Notes: generated by a model not told the origin, from the letters alone. Shown: positions 1 to 7,163, counted from the first letter of the stretch. The stretch: DNA of 15,152 nucleotides from JALZAQ01 sp038253885 (GCA_038253885.1 JBBSGP010000061.1:1-15152); one strand, 5' to 3'. A program made the numbers and translations.

Positions 1-528
1 ATCACCATCCGCACGACGATGATTCCGACCCAGATCACCGCTGCCGTCCGCGCCTCGCTGCGCGCCGCCGACCCGGGAATGCCGATCTTCGAGGTGCGGA
101 CGATCGACCAGGTGAGACGGCTGAGCTTCTGGCAATTCGGGCTGTTCGGCTGGATGTTCGGCGTCTTCGGGGCGATTGCCCTGTTGCTGGCGGCCGTCGG
201 CGTCTATGGCGTGATCGCTTACGGCGTCAGCCAGCGCACGCAGGAGATCGGGGTGAGACTGGCCCTGGGAGCCCTCCGCGGTGACGTCTTGCGACTGGTC
301 GTCGGTCAGGGTGCGCGTCTCGCTGGAATCGGTGTGGCCGTCGGTCTCGTGGGAGCATTTGCCGTGACCCGGGTGATCGCCACTCAGCTGTACGGCGTGA
401 GTCCGACCGATCCGGTGAGCTTTGGCGGGATCGCCGTCTTCCTCACCGCCATCGCGCTGCTCGCGAGCTACATTCCGGCCCAGCGCGCTGCCCGGGTGGA
501 TCCCATGACCTCGCTTCGCAACGACTGA
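1..528 (+). CDS. ADOP/MacB-like ABC transporter permease, C-terminal part (5' truncated by window)
   Basis: The frame is open from the first base and encodes the last 175 residues of an FtsX/MacB-type permease. Counting from the first visible codon, three hydrophobic segments lie near residues 47-74, 105-126 and 138-158. Between the first two is the cytoplasmic coupling-type loop (QRTQEIGVRLALGA), and the tail reads YIPAQRAARVDPMTSLRND. This is the normal final FtsX domain, and it aligns well with the C-terminus of the complete permease at 11328-14027 (RQRRREMGIRVALGA; YVPARRATRVHP). Such permeases sit in the inner membrane and are relatives of MacB; many in Acidobacteriota and Gemmatimonadota are orphans with no ATPase gene alongside. 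The stop is 16 bp before the response regulator, so the permease, regulator and kinase probably share a transcript. Substrate unknown. The upstream part of the gene, and any ATPase gene beyond it, lie outside the window. Confidence 0.93.
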   Translation: MTIRTTMIPTQITAAVRASLRAADPGMPIFEVRTIDQVRRLSFWQFGLFGWMFGVFGAIALLLAAVGVYGVIAYGVSQRTQEIGVRLALGALRGDVLRLVVGQGARLAGIGVAVGLVGAFAVTRVIATQLYGVSPTDPVSFGGIAVFLTAIALLASYIPAQRAARVDPMTSLRND

Positions 529-544
529 TCGAGATGCCGGGCTA

Positions 545-1942
545 GTGATGCCATCTTCTTCGCTGGCCCCGGCTGGGGTTGACGCCGTTCGCGCGCCGAC
601 GATCCTTGTCGCTGACGACCAACCCGATGTCCTCGAGGCCCTTCGCCTCATGTTGAAGAGCGAGGGGTACCGGGTGGAAAGCGCGACATCTCCGGCCGGG
701 ATCCTCGGGGCGATCGAGCGCATCGATGTGGACGCAGTGCTCATGGACCTGAACTACGCCCGTGACACGACGTCGGGACGCGAGGGGTTCGAGCTGCTGG
801 AGCGCATCCAGTCACTCGACTCGACTCTCCCCGTGATCGTGATGACGGCGTGGGGCACCGTCGAGGGGGCCGTGGGCGCGATCCGCCGTGGCGCGCGCGA
901 TTACGTCGAGAAGCCGTGGGACAACCAGCGACTGCTGTCGATTCTGCGCGCCCAGGTGGACCTCGGACGAGCGCTCCGGACGAGTGCGAGACTGGAGGGT
1001 GAGAACCGGCTTCTCCGGCGCGATGGGATGCCCCAGCTCATTGCCGGCTCGGCCCGGATGCAGCCCGTGCTGCGGCTCATGGAGCGGATCGGCCCATCGG
1101 ACGCCAACGTCCTGATCACCGGTGAGCACGGCACCGGCAAGGAGCAGGTGGCCCGGTGGCTGCATGCGGCATCGACGCGGGCGCGACTCACCTTCGTGGC
1201 GGTCAACATGGGGGGGCTCTCGGAGGGGGTATTCGAGAGCGAGCTGTTCGGTCATGTGAAGGGGGCATTCACCGATGCGAAGACGGACCGCATGGGGCGT
1301 TTCGAGCTCGCCGATGGCGGTACCCTCTTTCTGGATGAGATCGCGAACGTACCGCTCGGTCATCAGGCGAAGTTGCTGCGCGTGCTTCAGACGGGGGAGC
1401 TGGAGCGCGTCGGCTCGTCGAAGACGCGGCAGGTGAGCGTGCGCGTTCTCTCCGCGACCAACGTGAACGTGCACGACGAAGTCGCCGCCGGCCGCTTTCG
1501 CGAGGACCTTCTCTTTCGGCTCAACACCATCGAGATCCATCTTCCGCCATTGCGGGAGCGGCGGGAGGACATCGCGCCGCTCGCGAGCCATTTTCTCCAG
1601 CGCCACGCCAAGCGGTACGGCAAGGCGCTGACGGCGTTCGACGCCGGGGCCATGCAGGCGTTGCTCGGTCATCCGTGGCCGGGCAACGTGCGTGAGCTGG
1701 ATCACTCGATCGAGCGGGCGGTCCTCATGGCGCAGGGAGAGATGGTCCGGAGCGTGGACCTGTCTCTGCGGTCCGGGGCCCCGGCATCGGGCCGTCTGGA
1801 GGAGATGACGCTGGAGGAAGTCGAGCGCCTCCTCATCCAGAAAGCGCTGAGCCGATTCGACGGCAACGTGAGCCAGGCCGCGAAAGCACTCGGGTTGAGC
1901 CGTAGTGCGCTGTACCGGCGGCTCTCGAGCTACGGACTCTGA
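545..1942 (+). CDS. NtrC-type response regulator (receiver, AAA+, Fis-type HTH) with GAFTDA variant
   Basis: The 465-residue protein has the usual three-part layout. The receiver domain (about 19-135) has the acidic pair D24-D25, phospho-acceptor D68, T101 and K123. The AAA+ domain (about 165-400) has Walker A GEHGTGKE (193-200), Walker B LFLDE (261-265) and arginines in FREDLLFRL (R319, R325). The C-terminal helix-turn-helix (about 438-465) includes NVSQAAKALGLSRSALYRRL. Proteins of this family activate sigma-54 promoters after phosphorylation by a partner kinase, here almost certainly the next gene. The sigma-54 contact loop, normally GAFTGA, reads GAFTDA (240-245), a notable change at a position that matters for sigma-54 contact. 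The start is GTG 545 or the adjacent ATG 548; neither has a strong Shine-Dalgarno sequence, so coupling to the permease 16 bp upstream is plausible. No clear -24/-12 promoter was found here, so its targets are unknown. Confidence 0.95.
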   Translation: MMPSSSLAPAGVDAVRAPTILVADDQPDVLEALRLMLKSEGYRVESATSPAGILGAIERIDVDAVLMDLNYARDTTSGREGFELLERIQSLDSTLPVIVMTAWGTVEGAVGAIRRGARDYVEKPWDNQRLLSILRAQVDLGRALRTSARLEGENRLLRRDGMPQLIAGSARMQPVLRLMERIGPSDANVLITGEHGTGKEQVARWLHAASTRARLTFVAVNMGGLSEGVFESELFGHVKGAFTDAKTDRMGRFELADGGTLFLDEIANVPLGHQAKLLRVLQTGELERVGSSKTRQVSVRVLSATNVNVHDEVAAGRFREDLLFRLNTIEIHLPPLRERREDIAPLASHFLQRHAKRYGKALTAFDAGAMQALLGHPWPGNVRELDHSIERAVLMAQGEMVRSVDLSLRSGAPASGRLEEMTLEEVERLLIQKALSRFDGNVSQAAKALGLSRSALYRRLSSYGL

Positions 1943-3293
1943 CACGGCGGGACACTCGCTGAGCCACGAACGGCGCACGCTCGCGCACGCGCTGCTGATC
2001 GGGCTGCCGGGCACGCTGCTCGCTCTGCTCCTCATCTGGAGCGGCGATCACAGCTCCAAGGTGCAGTGGACGGCGACGCTCGTCCTCGTGTCGTTGTGGG
2101 TCGGCGTCTCCGTCGCGCTGCGTGAGCGCGTCGTCCGTCCTCTTCAGACGATCTCCAACATGCTGGCGGCCCTGCGCGAAGGAGACTTCTCCATCCGCGC
2201 TCGCGGCGCCCGTCCCGACGAGGCGCTCGGACTGGCGCTCCTCGAGGTCAACGTCCTCAGTGAGACGTTGCGCCAGCAGCGGTTGGGCGCGCTCGAAGCG
2301 ACCGCGCTCCTTCGGACCGTGATGGGCGAGATCGACGTCGCCGTCTTCGCCTTTGACAGCCTTCACATCCTGCGGCTGGTGAATCGCGGCGGAGAGCGAC
2401 TCCTCGCGCAGCCGGGTGAGCGGCTGATCGGTCTCAGCTCGGCGGCGCTCGGCCTGGCGCCCTACCTGCATGGGCCGGCGCCGCGGACCATCGACGTCAC
2501 CTTTCCGGGCGGATCCGGCCGATGGGAGGTGCGCCGGACCATCTTTCGCCAGGGTGGATTGCCCCACACACTGCTCGTGCTCGCGGATCTGAGCCGCGCG
2601 CTGAGGGAAGAAGAGCAGGAGGCATGGCAACGGCTCATACGCGTTCTCGGACACGAGATCAACAACTCGCTCGCGCCAATCAAGTCCATCGCCGACAGCC
2701 TCGAACGCATGCTCGGCCGTCTCGCGCTGGAGGCGGGCGGGGAGACCGCGGCCGACTTCCGCCAGGGCCTTGCAGTCATCGCCGGCCGCTCGGAAGCGCT
2801 GGGCCGGTTCATGGCGTCGTACGCGCTGCTGGCCCGACTTCCCAAGCCGGAGCCGCACCCACTGCAGGTGGAGCAATGGGCTCGGCGGGTGGCGCATCTC
2901 GAGACGCGCTGCCCGGTCATCGTCGTGCCGGGACCTGACGTCACGCTCGTCGCGGACGGGGACCAGCTCGACCAGCTGTTGATCAACCTCGTTCGCAACG
3001 CAGCCGATGCATCGCTCGAGACTGGCGGCGGCGTGCGCATCGGATGGAGCCGCAATGGCGCGAGCCTCGAGGTCTGGGTGGAAGACGACGGTCCCGGCCT
3101 ACCGGAGACGGCAAACCTCTTCGTTCCCTTCTTCACGACCAAGCCAGACGGATCGGGAATCGGACTGCCGCTCAGCCGCCAGATCGCTGAAGCGCATGGC
3201 GGAACGGTGGCGCTCGAGAATCGCCCCGACGGTCGAGGAGCGGTCGCGCGGCTGCGATTGCCGGTCGAGCCGATCCCGGCAGCGGCCCGTTGA
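1905..3293 (+). CDS. Membrane histidine kinase with HAMP- and PAS-like regions, no periplasmic sensor domain
   Basis: From GTG 1905 the protein has 462 residues. Two membrane helices (about 28-47 and 54-72) are separated by only a few residues, so there is no extracytoplasmic sensor domain. A HAMP-like linker follows (about 73-100, RVVRPLQTISNMLAALREGD), then a divergent PAS-like region (about 130-230). The kinase core has an H-box with H250 (LGHEINNSLAPIK), an N-box (NLVRNAADAS, N365), a D-box (EDDGPGLP, 393-400) and a glycine box (GSGIGL, 416-421). The H-box resembles NtrB/NtrY-like kinases, which fits its partnership with the NtrC-type regulator just upstream. GTG 1905 is the only standard start I could find before the first helix, and it overlaps the regulator by 38 bp. 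A non-standard CTG at 1959 preceded by GGCGGGA is an alternative. Input is probably sensed in the membrane or from the permease; this is inference. Confidence 0.92.
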   Translation: MRCTGGSRATDSDTAGHSLSHERRTLAHALLIGLPGTLLALLLIWSGDHSSKVQWTATLVLVSLWVGVSVALRERVVRPLQTISNMLAALREGDFSIRARGARPDEALGLALLEVNVLSETLRQQRLGALEATALLRTVMGEIDVAVFAFDSLHILRLVNRGGERLLAQPGERLIGLSSAALGLAPYLHGPAPRTIDVTFPGGSGRWEVRRTIFRQGGLPHTLLVLADLSRALREEEQEAWQRLIRVLGHEINNSLAPIKSIADSLERMLGRLALEAGGETAADFRQGLAVIAGRSEALGRFMASYALLARLPKPEPHPLQVEQWARRVAHLETRCPVIVVPGPDVTLVADGDQLDQLLINLVRNAADASLETGGGVRIGWSRNGASLEVWVEDDGPGLPETANLFVPFFTTKPDGSGIGLPLSRQIAEAHGGTVALENRPDGRGAVARLRLPVEPIPAAAR

Positions 3294-3374
3294 CAGTCGG
3301 CCCACCACGCCGCAGCGTAGCCGGGCGGGCGGCGCTCGAGTTGTGACCGCGTCGTCTCCACTTCCGAGAGAGAG

Positions 3375-3980
3375 ATGAAGCAGGGGATTCGGCTTTCCGT
3401 GCTGGTCGGGGGCGCAGTGTTGCTGGCGCTTCCCTTCGTGGGACGCTTCGGGGCCATGGCCGAGACTGGAGCGAAGCTCGAGGCGCTGGTCGGTGCCGCG
3501 CTGGGAATCGCGGTCTACATCTCGGCGACGCGGCGGCAGCTCAAGGGGCGAGAGCATGGCCGGCGCCTCGGTCTCGTGGGTATGGCTGCGGCGGGAATCG
3601 GAATGGCGCTGGTGGTGTCGATGGCGAGCTCGGCGAGCAGTAGCGCCACGCTCGGCGCGTCGCTCGGTGACGCCGCCACCTTCGGAGGGTGGGATGCGCT
3701 CGTGATGTGCGCCGCCATCGCGGCGATGAGCGCCCGGCGACACGATCGAACCCGGTCCTCCCATCGACGAAGCTCCGGAGGCGTGACGCCTCCGCGCCCG
3801 ATGCCCGCCGTCACTCCACGCGACGGACCGCGAATTCCTCGGCCGTCGGAGCGCTCCGACCCTCGCTCTTCCACCTCCGACCGGAGCGAGCGCGATTGTC
3901 CATGGTGCGCCGAGCGCATCCTCGCCCGGGCTCGCGTCTGCAAGCACTGCGGACGCGAGGTCGAGTCCATCGCCAGCTGA
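3375..3980 (+). CDS. Four-helix membrane protein with C-terminal zinc ribbon, function unknown
   Basis: The 201-residue protein has four likely membrane helices (about 5-25, 35-51, 65-83 and 106-120). An arginine-, serine- and proline-rich linker (about 121-172) follows, ending in a compact double-CxxC module: C175-P-W-C178 and C189-K-H-C192. This spacing is typical of small zinc ribbons of the kind found at the ends of bacterial membrane proteins, so the tail probably binds one zinc ion on the cytoplasmic side. I do not recognise a named family for the membrane part. A purine-rich GAGAGAGAG run (3366-3374) directly abuts the ATG. The gene starts 81 bp after the kinase on the same strand, so it may be the last gene of that operon. 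A short 6-bp hairpin (GATCGG/CCGATC, 3979-3997) overlaps the stop but has no T-run. Confidence 0.75.
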   Translation: MKQGIRLSVLVGGAVLLALPFVGRFGAMAETGAKLEALVGAALGIAVYISATRRQLKGREHGRRLGLVGMAAAGIGMALVVSMASSASSSATLGASLGDAATFGGWDALVMCAAIAAMSARRHDRTRSSHRRSSGGVTPPRPMPAVTPRDGPRIPRPSERSDPRSSTSDRSERDCPWCAERILARARVCKHCGREVESIAS

Positions 3981-4053
3981 TCGGCTCGAGACCGATCGGA
4001 CGGTGACCCTTTCCCGGTGTGATCGTGTTCAGAGGTGACTGTGACTGACCCGC

Positions 4054-4059
4054 AGGGAG
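4054..4059 (+). promoter_or_regulatory. Ribosome binding site deciding the start of the secreted protein
   Basis: AGGGAG ends 5 bases before GTG 4065. It favours this start over the in-frame GTGs at 4035 and 4041 and gives a normal signal peptide. Confidence 0.6.
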
Positions 4060-4064
4060 TGCCC

Positions 4065-4571
4065 GTGACTCATCATTCGAAGTTCTCGCTGCCCCTGGGC
4101 TGTGCCCTGGCAGCTCTCGCGTGCGCGACACCCATCTCCCTGGCGGCCCAGCGCACCGCGCAGCCAGTGGCCGAGTACCGGCTGGCTGACGGGACCATCC
4201 GCATCACCCTCGGCGGTCCACGGGTCGAGGTGTTTCTCTGGCAGGGAGACAAGGCCCTCATGGTCTATCTCCTCGGCAGCGCGGTGGACAGCTGGGCCGA
4301 CTCGGCGAATGCTCTCCTCTCGGCCGCCAATCGCGCGGCACCGGGGGCGCTCCTCGAGTACGAGACGCCTGTCCTGCATCACCCGGACACCTCGTACGCG
4401 AGCGGACTGATGCTGGCGCGACAGTTCCGGGGGCGCCAATCTCAGTGCTTCCTGACGGCGTGGGTGGGTCGCGGACTGGCCGCGATGTTCCCACTCACCG
4501 ACGATCAGGCGCGGCGCCTCGTCGAGTCGCTTCGGCTCGCGGCAGCGGAGTCACGGGACAGCATTCCCTGA
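4065..4571 (+). CDS. Secreted or periplasmic protein of unknown function
   Basis: From GTG 4065 the protein is 168 residues. It begins with a clear Sec signal peptide: a short polar start, a hydrophobic stretch (LPLGCALAALACATPISL) and an AxA-type site ending at AAQ, around residue 28-30. The mature part of about 140 residues is soluble, with one cysteine in QSQCFLTAWVGRG and a C-terminal acidic/arginine helix. I recognise no family. I chose GTG 4065 because AGGGAG at 4054-4059 lies 5 bases before it; in-frame GTGs at 4035 and 4041 would put an unusual polar extension before the signal peptide. The 3' end overlaps the opposing phosphodiesterase gene by 21 bp, and both frames look genuine. It may be an independent unit, as 84 bp separate it from the upstream gene. 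Confidence 0.72.
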   Translation: MTHHSKFSLPLGCALAALACATPISLAAQRTAQPVAEYRLADGTIRITLGGPRVEVFLWQGDKALMVYLLGSAVDSWADSANALLSAANRAAPGALLEYETPVLHHPDTSYASGLMLARQFRGRQSQCFLTAWVGRGLAAMFPLTDDQARRLVESLRLAAAESRDSIP

Positions 4572-5354
4572 CGGTAGTGGCGGCGCGAGCCGCCGCGCCG
4601 CGAGCATCTCGTCCGGCCGGTTGCTGACGATGCCGCACACTCCCCGCCTCCACAGTGTGGTCGCATAGGTCGGATCATCGACCGTCCAGGCATGCACGGG
4701 AATCCCCTGGGCTCGCGCCTCATCCACCAACCGCCGGGACAGGATGGGCACGCGACCGTAGTGCGTCGGCAGGAAGAGCGCGCGAGCCCGCACGGCCGCC
4801 GCCGGCCGGTGCAGTATCACCATCGCGAGAAGTCGAAGGGCTTCGGCGCGCGAGCCGCCGTCGAGAAAGCGCGCCGCCGGAAAGGCGGCGAGGGCCGCGG
4901 AATCGAACGACGCCAGGAGGCAGCGCCCTTCCGCCGCGTGCCGCTCGAGCGTCTGCCGGACGGCATGCTGGGCGCTTCGACGCTTGATCTCGATCACCAG
5001 GGGGATGTAGGGAAAGCTCTCGAGGACCTCATCGAGCGTGGGTATGCGTACGCCACGACCGACCCAGGGGAAGGTACGGCCGCCATCGCTGGTGAAGCGT
5101 GCGCCGGCATCGGCGTCGCGCAGGATGGCCAGGGACTGAGCTGCGACCGGGCCGCGCCGGTCGGTCGTGCGGTCGAGCATCGCGTCGTGGATCACCACCG
5201 CGACGCCGTCGGCCGAGAGGTGAACGTCGAGCTCCAGCGCTTCGGCGCCGAGCTCGACGGCGCGGTGGAAGGCGGACAGCGTGTTCTCGGGGCGCTGCGC
5301 GGAGGCGCCCCGGTGTGCGATCACTGGCCGCGCGGTGAGGTCGAGCAGCAGCAT
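4551..5354 (-). CDS. Glycerophosphodiester phosphodiesterase (GDPD family)
   Basis: The 267-residue protein shows the GDPD TIM-barrel signature. The catalytic start is AHRGASAQRPENT (H14, R15, E23), the metal-binding pair is E41-x-D43 in ALELDVHLS, the general acid/base is H56 in VVIHDAMLDRTT, and a further conserved acidic strand is LVIEIK (E122, K124). The C-terminus has the usual VHAWTVDD and GIVSNRPDEM motifs. These enzymes hydrolyse glycerophosphodiesters to sn-glycerol 3-phosphate and an alcohol, using a divalent metal. There is no signal peptide, so it is probably cytoplasmic, unlike secreted GlpQ. ATG 5354 has no evident Shine-Dalgarno. The gene lies 46 bp after the small membrane-protein gene on the same strand and is probably cotranscribed. 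Its 3' end overlaps the convergent secreted-protein gene by 21 bp. The family call is strong; the physiological substrate is unknown. Confidence 0.93.
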   Translation of the reverse strand: MLLLDLTARPVIAHRGASAQRPENTLSAFHRAVELGAEALELDVHLSADGVAVVIHDAMLDRTTDRRGPVAAQSLAILRDADAGARFTSDGGRTFPWVGRGVRIPTLDEVLESFPYIPLVIEIKRRSAQHAVRQTLERHAAEGRCLLASFDSAALAAFPAARFLDGGSRAEALRLLAMVILHRPAAAVRARALFLPTHYGRVPILSRRLVDEARAQGIPVHAWTVDDPTYATTLWRRGVCGIVSNRPDEMLAARRLAPPLPSGNAVP

Positions 5355-5400
5355 CAGCGCACAGCGGCGACTGGCGCAGCGGTCGGCCGCGCCGGCTCTC

Positions 5401-5799
5401 TCACGCCACGGCCGTGCGTCCTCGCTTGAGCCACAGATAGCCCAGCACCAGCAGCGCCTGGCCAGCCATCAGCGACGCCATGATGGTCGGGAGTGGCTCG
5501 ACGTCCCCACGAGTCATGATCGCGTGCACGTTGACCGCGAACGACCCCACAGCACCCGCGCCGCCCACGAGCAGCGCCGCCAGCTCGCCGAGGACGAGGA
5601 GCTCGGTCAGCGCATCTCTGGGCGCCCGGAGCGCGACGAAATAGAAGAGGGAGTACGCGCCCTGGAACGCCACGCACAGGCCGATGAGGAAGGGGAGAGC
5701 GACGGGTCCATCGCGGCCGGCGACGAGGATGAGAACGGCGAGCAGAAGTCCGGCCGCGACGTTGCACAGCGAGGAGAGGGTGACGGCGAATCGAACCAT
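5401..5799 (-). CDS. Small four-helix membrane protein, function unknown
   Basis: The protein is 132 residues with four hydrophobic segments (about 8-28, 32-57, 66-90 and 104-124), short loops and a basic C-terminal end (KRGRTAVA). This is an integral inner-membrane protein with no recognised catalytic motif. I chose ATG 5799 because AGGAGGT (5807-5813) lies 7 bases upstream on this strand; the longer in-frame start at 5817 would place that ribosome binding site inside the coding region. It is the first gene of a probable two-gene unit with the GDPD phosphodiesterase 46 bp downstream, and an AT-rich promoter-like patch lies just upstream. A role in membrane lipid or envelope physiology alongside GDPD is possible but not shown by the sequence. 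Confidence 0.72.
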   Translation of the reverse strand: MVRFAVTLSSLCNVAAGLLLAVLILVAGRDGPVALPFLIGLCVAFQGAYSLFYFVALRAPRDALTELLVLGELAALLVGGAGAVGSFAVNVHAIMTRGDVEPLPTIMASLMAGQALLVLGYLWLKRGRTAVA

Positions 5800-5806
5800 G
5801 AGCACG

Positions 5807-5813
5807 ACCTCCT
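5807..5813 (-). promoter_or_regulatory. Ribosome binding site deciding the start of the four-helix protein
   Basis: On the minus strand this reads AGGAGGT, a near-perfect Shine-Dalgarno, 7 bases before ATG 5799. It lies inside the longer reading frame that opens at 5817, which argues that the longer form is not the real start. Confidence 0.75.
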
Positions 5814-5844
5814 GCATCCGCGGATGCGTTGGGTATCCGGACGC

Positions 5845-5873
5845 AGGATGCGACGCCGATCATGTTTTGTCAA
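5845..5873 (-). promoter_or_regulatory. Candidate sigma-70-type promoter of the four-helix/GDPD unit
   Basis: On the minus strand a perfect TTGACA (5873-5868) is followed, after 17 bases, by CATCCT (5850-5845), a weak -10 matching three of six positions. Transcription would begin near 5838, about 25 bases before the ribosome binding site. The -35 sits in a strikingly AT-rich patch in an otherwise GC-rich window. The weak -10 makes this a tentative call and would suit an activator-dependent promoter. Confidence 0.4.
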
Positions 5874-5896
5874 GTACTTTATATTTCAAAGCAACT
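5861..5896. promoter_or_regulatory. AT-rich putative operator with AAGTACTT palindrome
   Basis: The intergenic gap between the M24 peptidase stop and the four-helix protein is 96 bp and contains an abrupt AT-rich stretch. It includes the 8-bp palindrome AAGTACTT (5872-5879). About 16 bp along lies a related CAAAGCAACT (5887-5896), giving an imperfect direct repeat with CAAGTACTTT (5871-5880). The spacing puts both elements on nearly the same face of the helix, as expected for a dimeric regulator, and they overlap or abut the candidate -35. The binding protein is not identified. Confidence 0.4.
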
Positions 5897-7158
5897 CACA
5901 TTCGGGGCGCGCGCCGCGACAGGAGAGCTCCACCCTCCGCCGTGCACATGAAGTCGTCCTCGAGGCGAACACCAAACTCGTTCGGGATGTAGATCCCCGG
6001 CTCGACGGAGAACATGAATCCCGGCTCCAGGGGTTTGGCGTTTCCCTCGACCATCCACGTCGGCTCATGACCGTCCATCCCCATGCCATGGCCGAGGCGG
6101 TGGGTGAAGTAGCCGCCGAACCCGGCGCTGGTGATCACGGCCCGCGCGGCGCGGTCGATCTCCTGCGCGGGAACGCCGGGCTTCACGCGCTCCATCGCCG
6201 CGCTCTGGGCGTCGTACACCGTGTCGTACACCAGCCGGAACTTGGGCGGAGGCTCGCTCCCGAACCAGCGGGTGCGCGTGATGTCGGAGACGTACCCTTG
6301 AAAGGTGCATCCCGCGTCGATCAGCACGACCATGCCATCGCGCAGGATCGCGTTCACCGTCCCGCCATGCGGCAGCGCGGACTGCGGCCCGAGCTGCACC
6401 AGCCCGTCTCCCCGGACGCCCCGAAGCGAGTGCTCCTTCTTCAGGATCTCCTCGATGTCGGTGTCCGACATCCCGGCACGCAGCTGGTCGTGCGTGGCGG
6501 CCACCGCGTCCTCGGTGATCTCGACCGCCCGCCGCATCCGCGCTATCTCGTCCGGGCTCTTCACCAACCGCAGCGATTCGAAGACCGCGGCACCATCGAC
6601 CAGGCGCGCGCCGGGGATCGCGGCGACGAGCTTCATTGCCGTCCAGTATTCCGTCTTGGGCTCGAGCAGCAATATTGCGTTTGCGCGCGCCGGTCCGAGT
6701 AGATCGGCGGCCAGAGCGTAAGGGCTCTCGTATTCCTCCCATCCACGCACCGTGCCGACTTTCGACCCGCGTCGTACGCGCTCCGTTTCGAACGCCGGCG
6801 CGACGATGACGGGATCTCCGTCCACCGGCAGCAGCAGGGCGATCAACCGCTCGCTCCGGCCGAAGTCGGCACCCATGAGGTAGGTGAAGTTCGTCGCGCC
6901 GCTGGTCGCGACCAGCACGCTCGCGCCCGCCTCGCGCGTGAGACGTTGCGCGCGCTCGAGCCGGCGGTAGAATACGCCCGCTCCGAGCGGCGGGATGGCA
7001 GGATAGCTCTGGCGAATCTGGATGTTCGTCGCCGGAACGGTCGAGCCCGCTGGGACCGCGGGCGCTTCTCCAGCGATCAGTTCCGTCGCCGGCAGGAGCG
7101 TGGCAGCCGCGCCCCCGGCAGCGACGGTGAGAGCGGAGACGAACTCACGGCGATCCAT
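5896..7158 (-). CDS. Tat-exported M24 family metallopeptidase (Xaa-Pro aminopeptidase-like)
   Basis: From ATG 7158 the protein is 420 residues. It opens with a twin-arginine leader (MDRREFVSALTVAAGGAA, R3-R4), so it is probably exported folded to the periplasm by the Tat system. A creatinase/prolidase-type N-terminal domain (about 60-190) precedes the pita-bread M24 domain (about 205-410). All five dimetal ligands are present: D281 (LIDAG), D292 (SDITRT), H357 (HRLGHGMGMDGHE), E386 (FSVEPGIYIP) and E400 (GVRLEDD); H264 in ALPHG fits the substrate-site histidine. These enzymes release an N-terminal residue before proline or cleave X-Pro dipeptides. ATG 7158 has GGAGG 5 bases upstream; the frame runs open to 7323 but would hide the leader behind an unlikely arginine-rich extension. 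It follows the beta-barrel gene after 46 bp. Exact substrate uncertain. Confidence 0.93.
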   Translation of the reverse strand: MDRREFVSALTVAAGGAAATLLPATELIAGEAPAVPAGSTVPATNIQIRQSYPAIPPLGAGVFYRRLERAQRLTREAGASVLVATSGATNFTYLMGADFGRSERLIALLLPVDGDPVIVAPAFETERVRRGSKVGTVRGWEEYESPYALAADLLGPARANAILLLEPKTEYWTAMKLVAAIPGARLVDGAAVFESLRLVKSPDEIARMRRAVEITEDAVAATHDQLRAGMSDTDIEEILKKEHSLRGVRGDGLVQLGPQSALPHGGTVNAILRDGMVVLIDAGCTFQGYVSDITRTRWFGSEPPPKFRLVYDTVYDAQSAAMERVKPGVPAQEIDRAARAVITSAGFGGYFTHRLGHGMGMDGHEPTWMVEGNAKPLEPGFMFSVEPGIYIPNEFGVRLEDDFMCTAEGGALLSRRAPRM

Positions 7159-7163
7159 GTACA

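Noticed and set aside
1210..1216. G7 run inside the response regulator as a phase-variation tract
   Set aside because: It encodes part of a normal AAA+ segment, and short G-runs are expected in such GC-rich DNA; nothing else suggests switching.
812..2035. Long minus-strand open frame opposite the response regulator
   Set aside because: It is a shadow in GC-rich DNA: the plus strand carries an intact receiver-AAA+-HTH protein, while this translation is rich in Arg, His and Pro with no recognisable domain.
1833..2897. Long minus-strand open frame opposite the histidine kinase
   Set aside because: The plus-strand kinase has every catalytic box; the antisense product has no domain and biased composition.
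5281..6702. Plus-strand open frame of about 470 codons over the GDPD, four-helix and M24 genes
   Set aside because: It crosses three well-supported minus-strand genes and an intergenic promoter patch, and its product is low-complexity and Arg/His/Glu rich.
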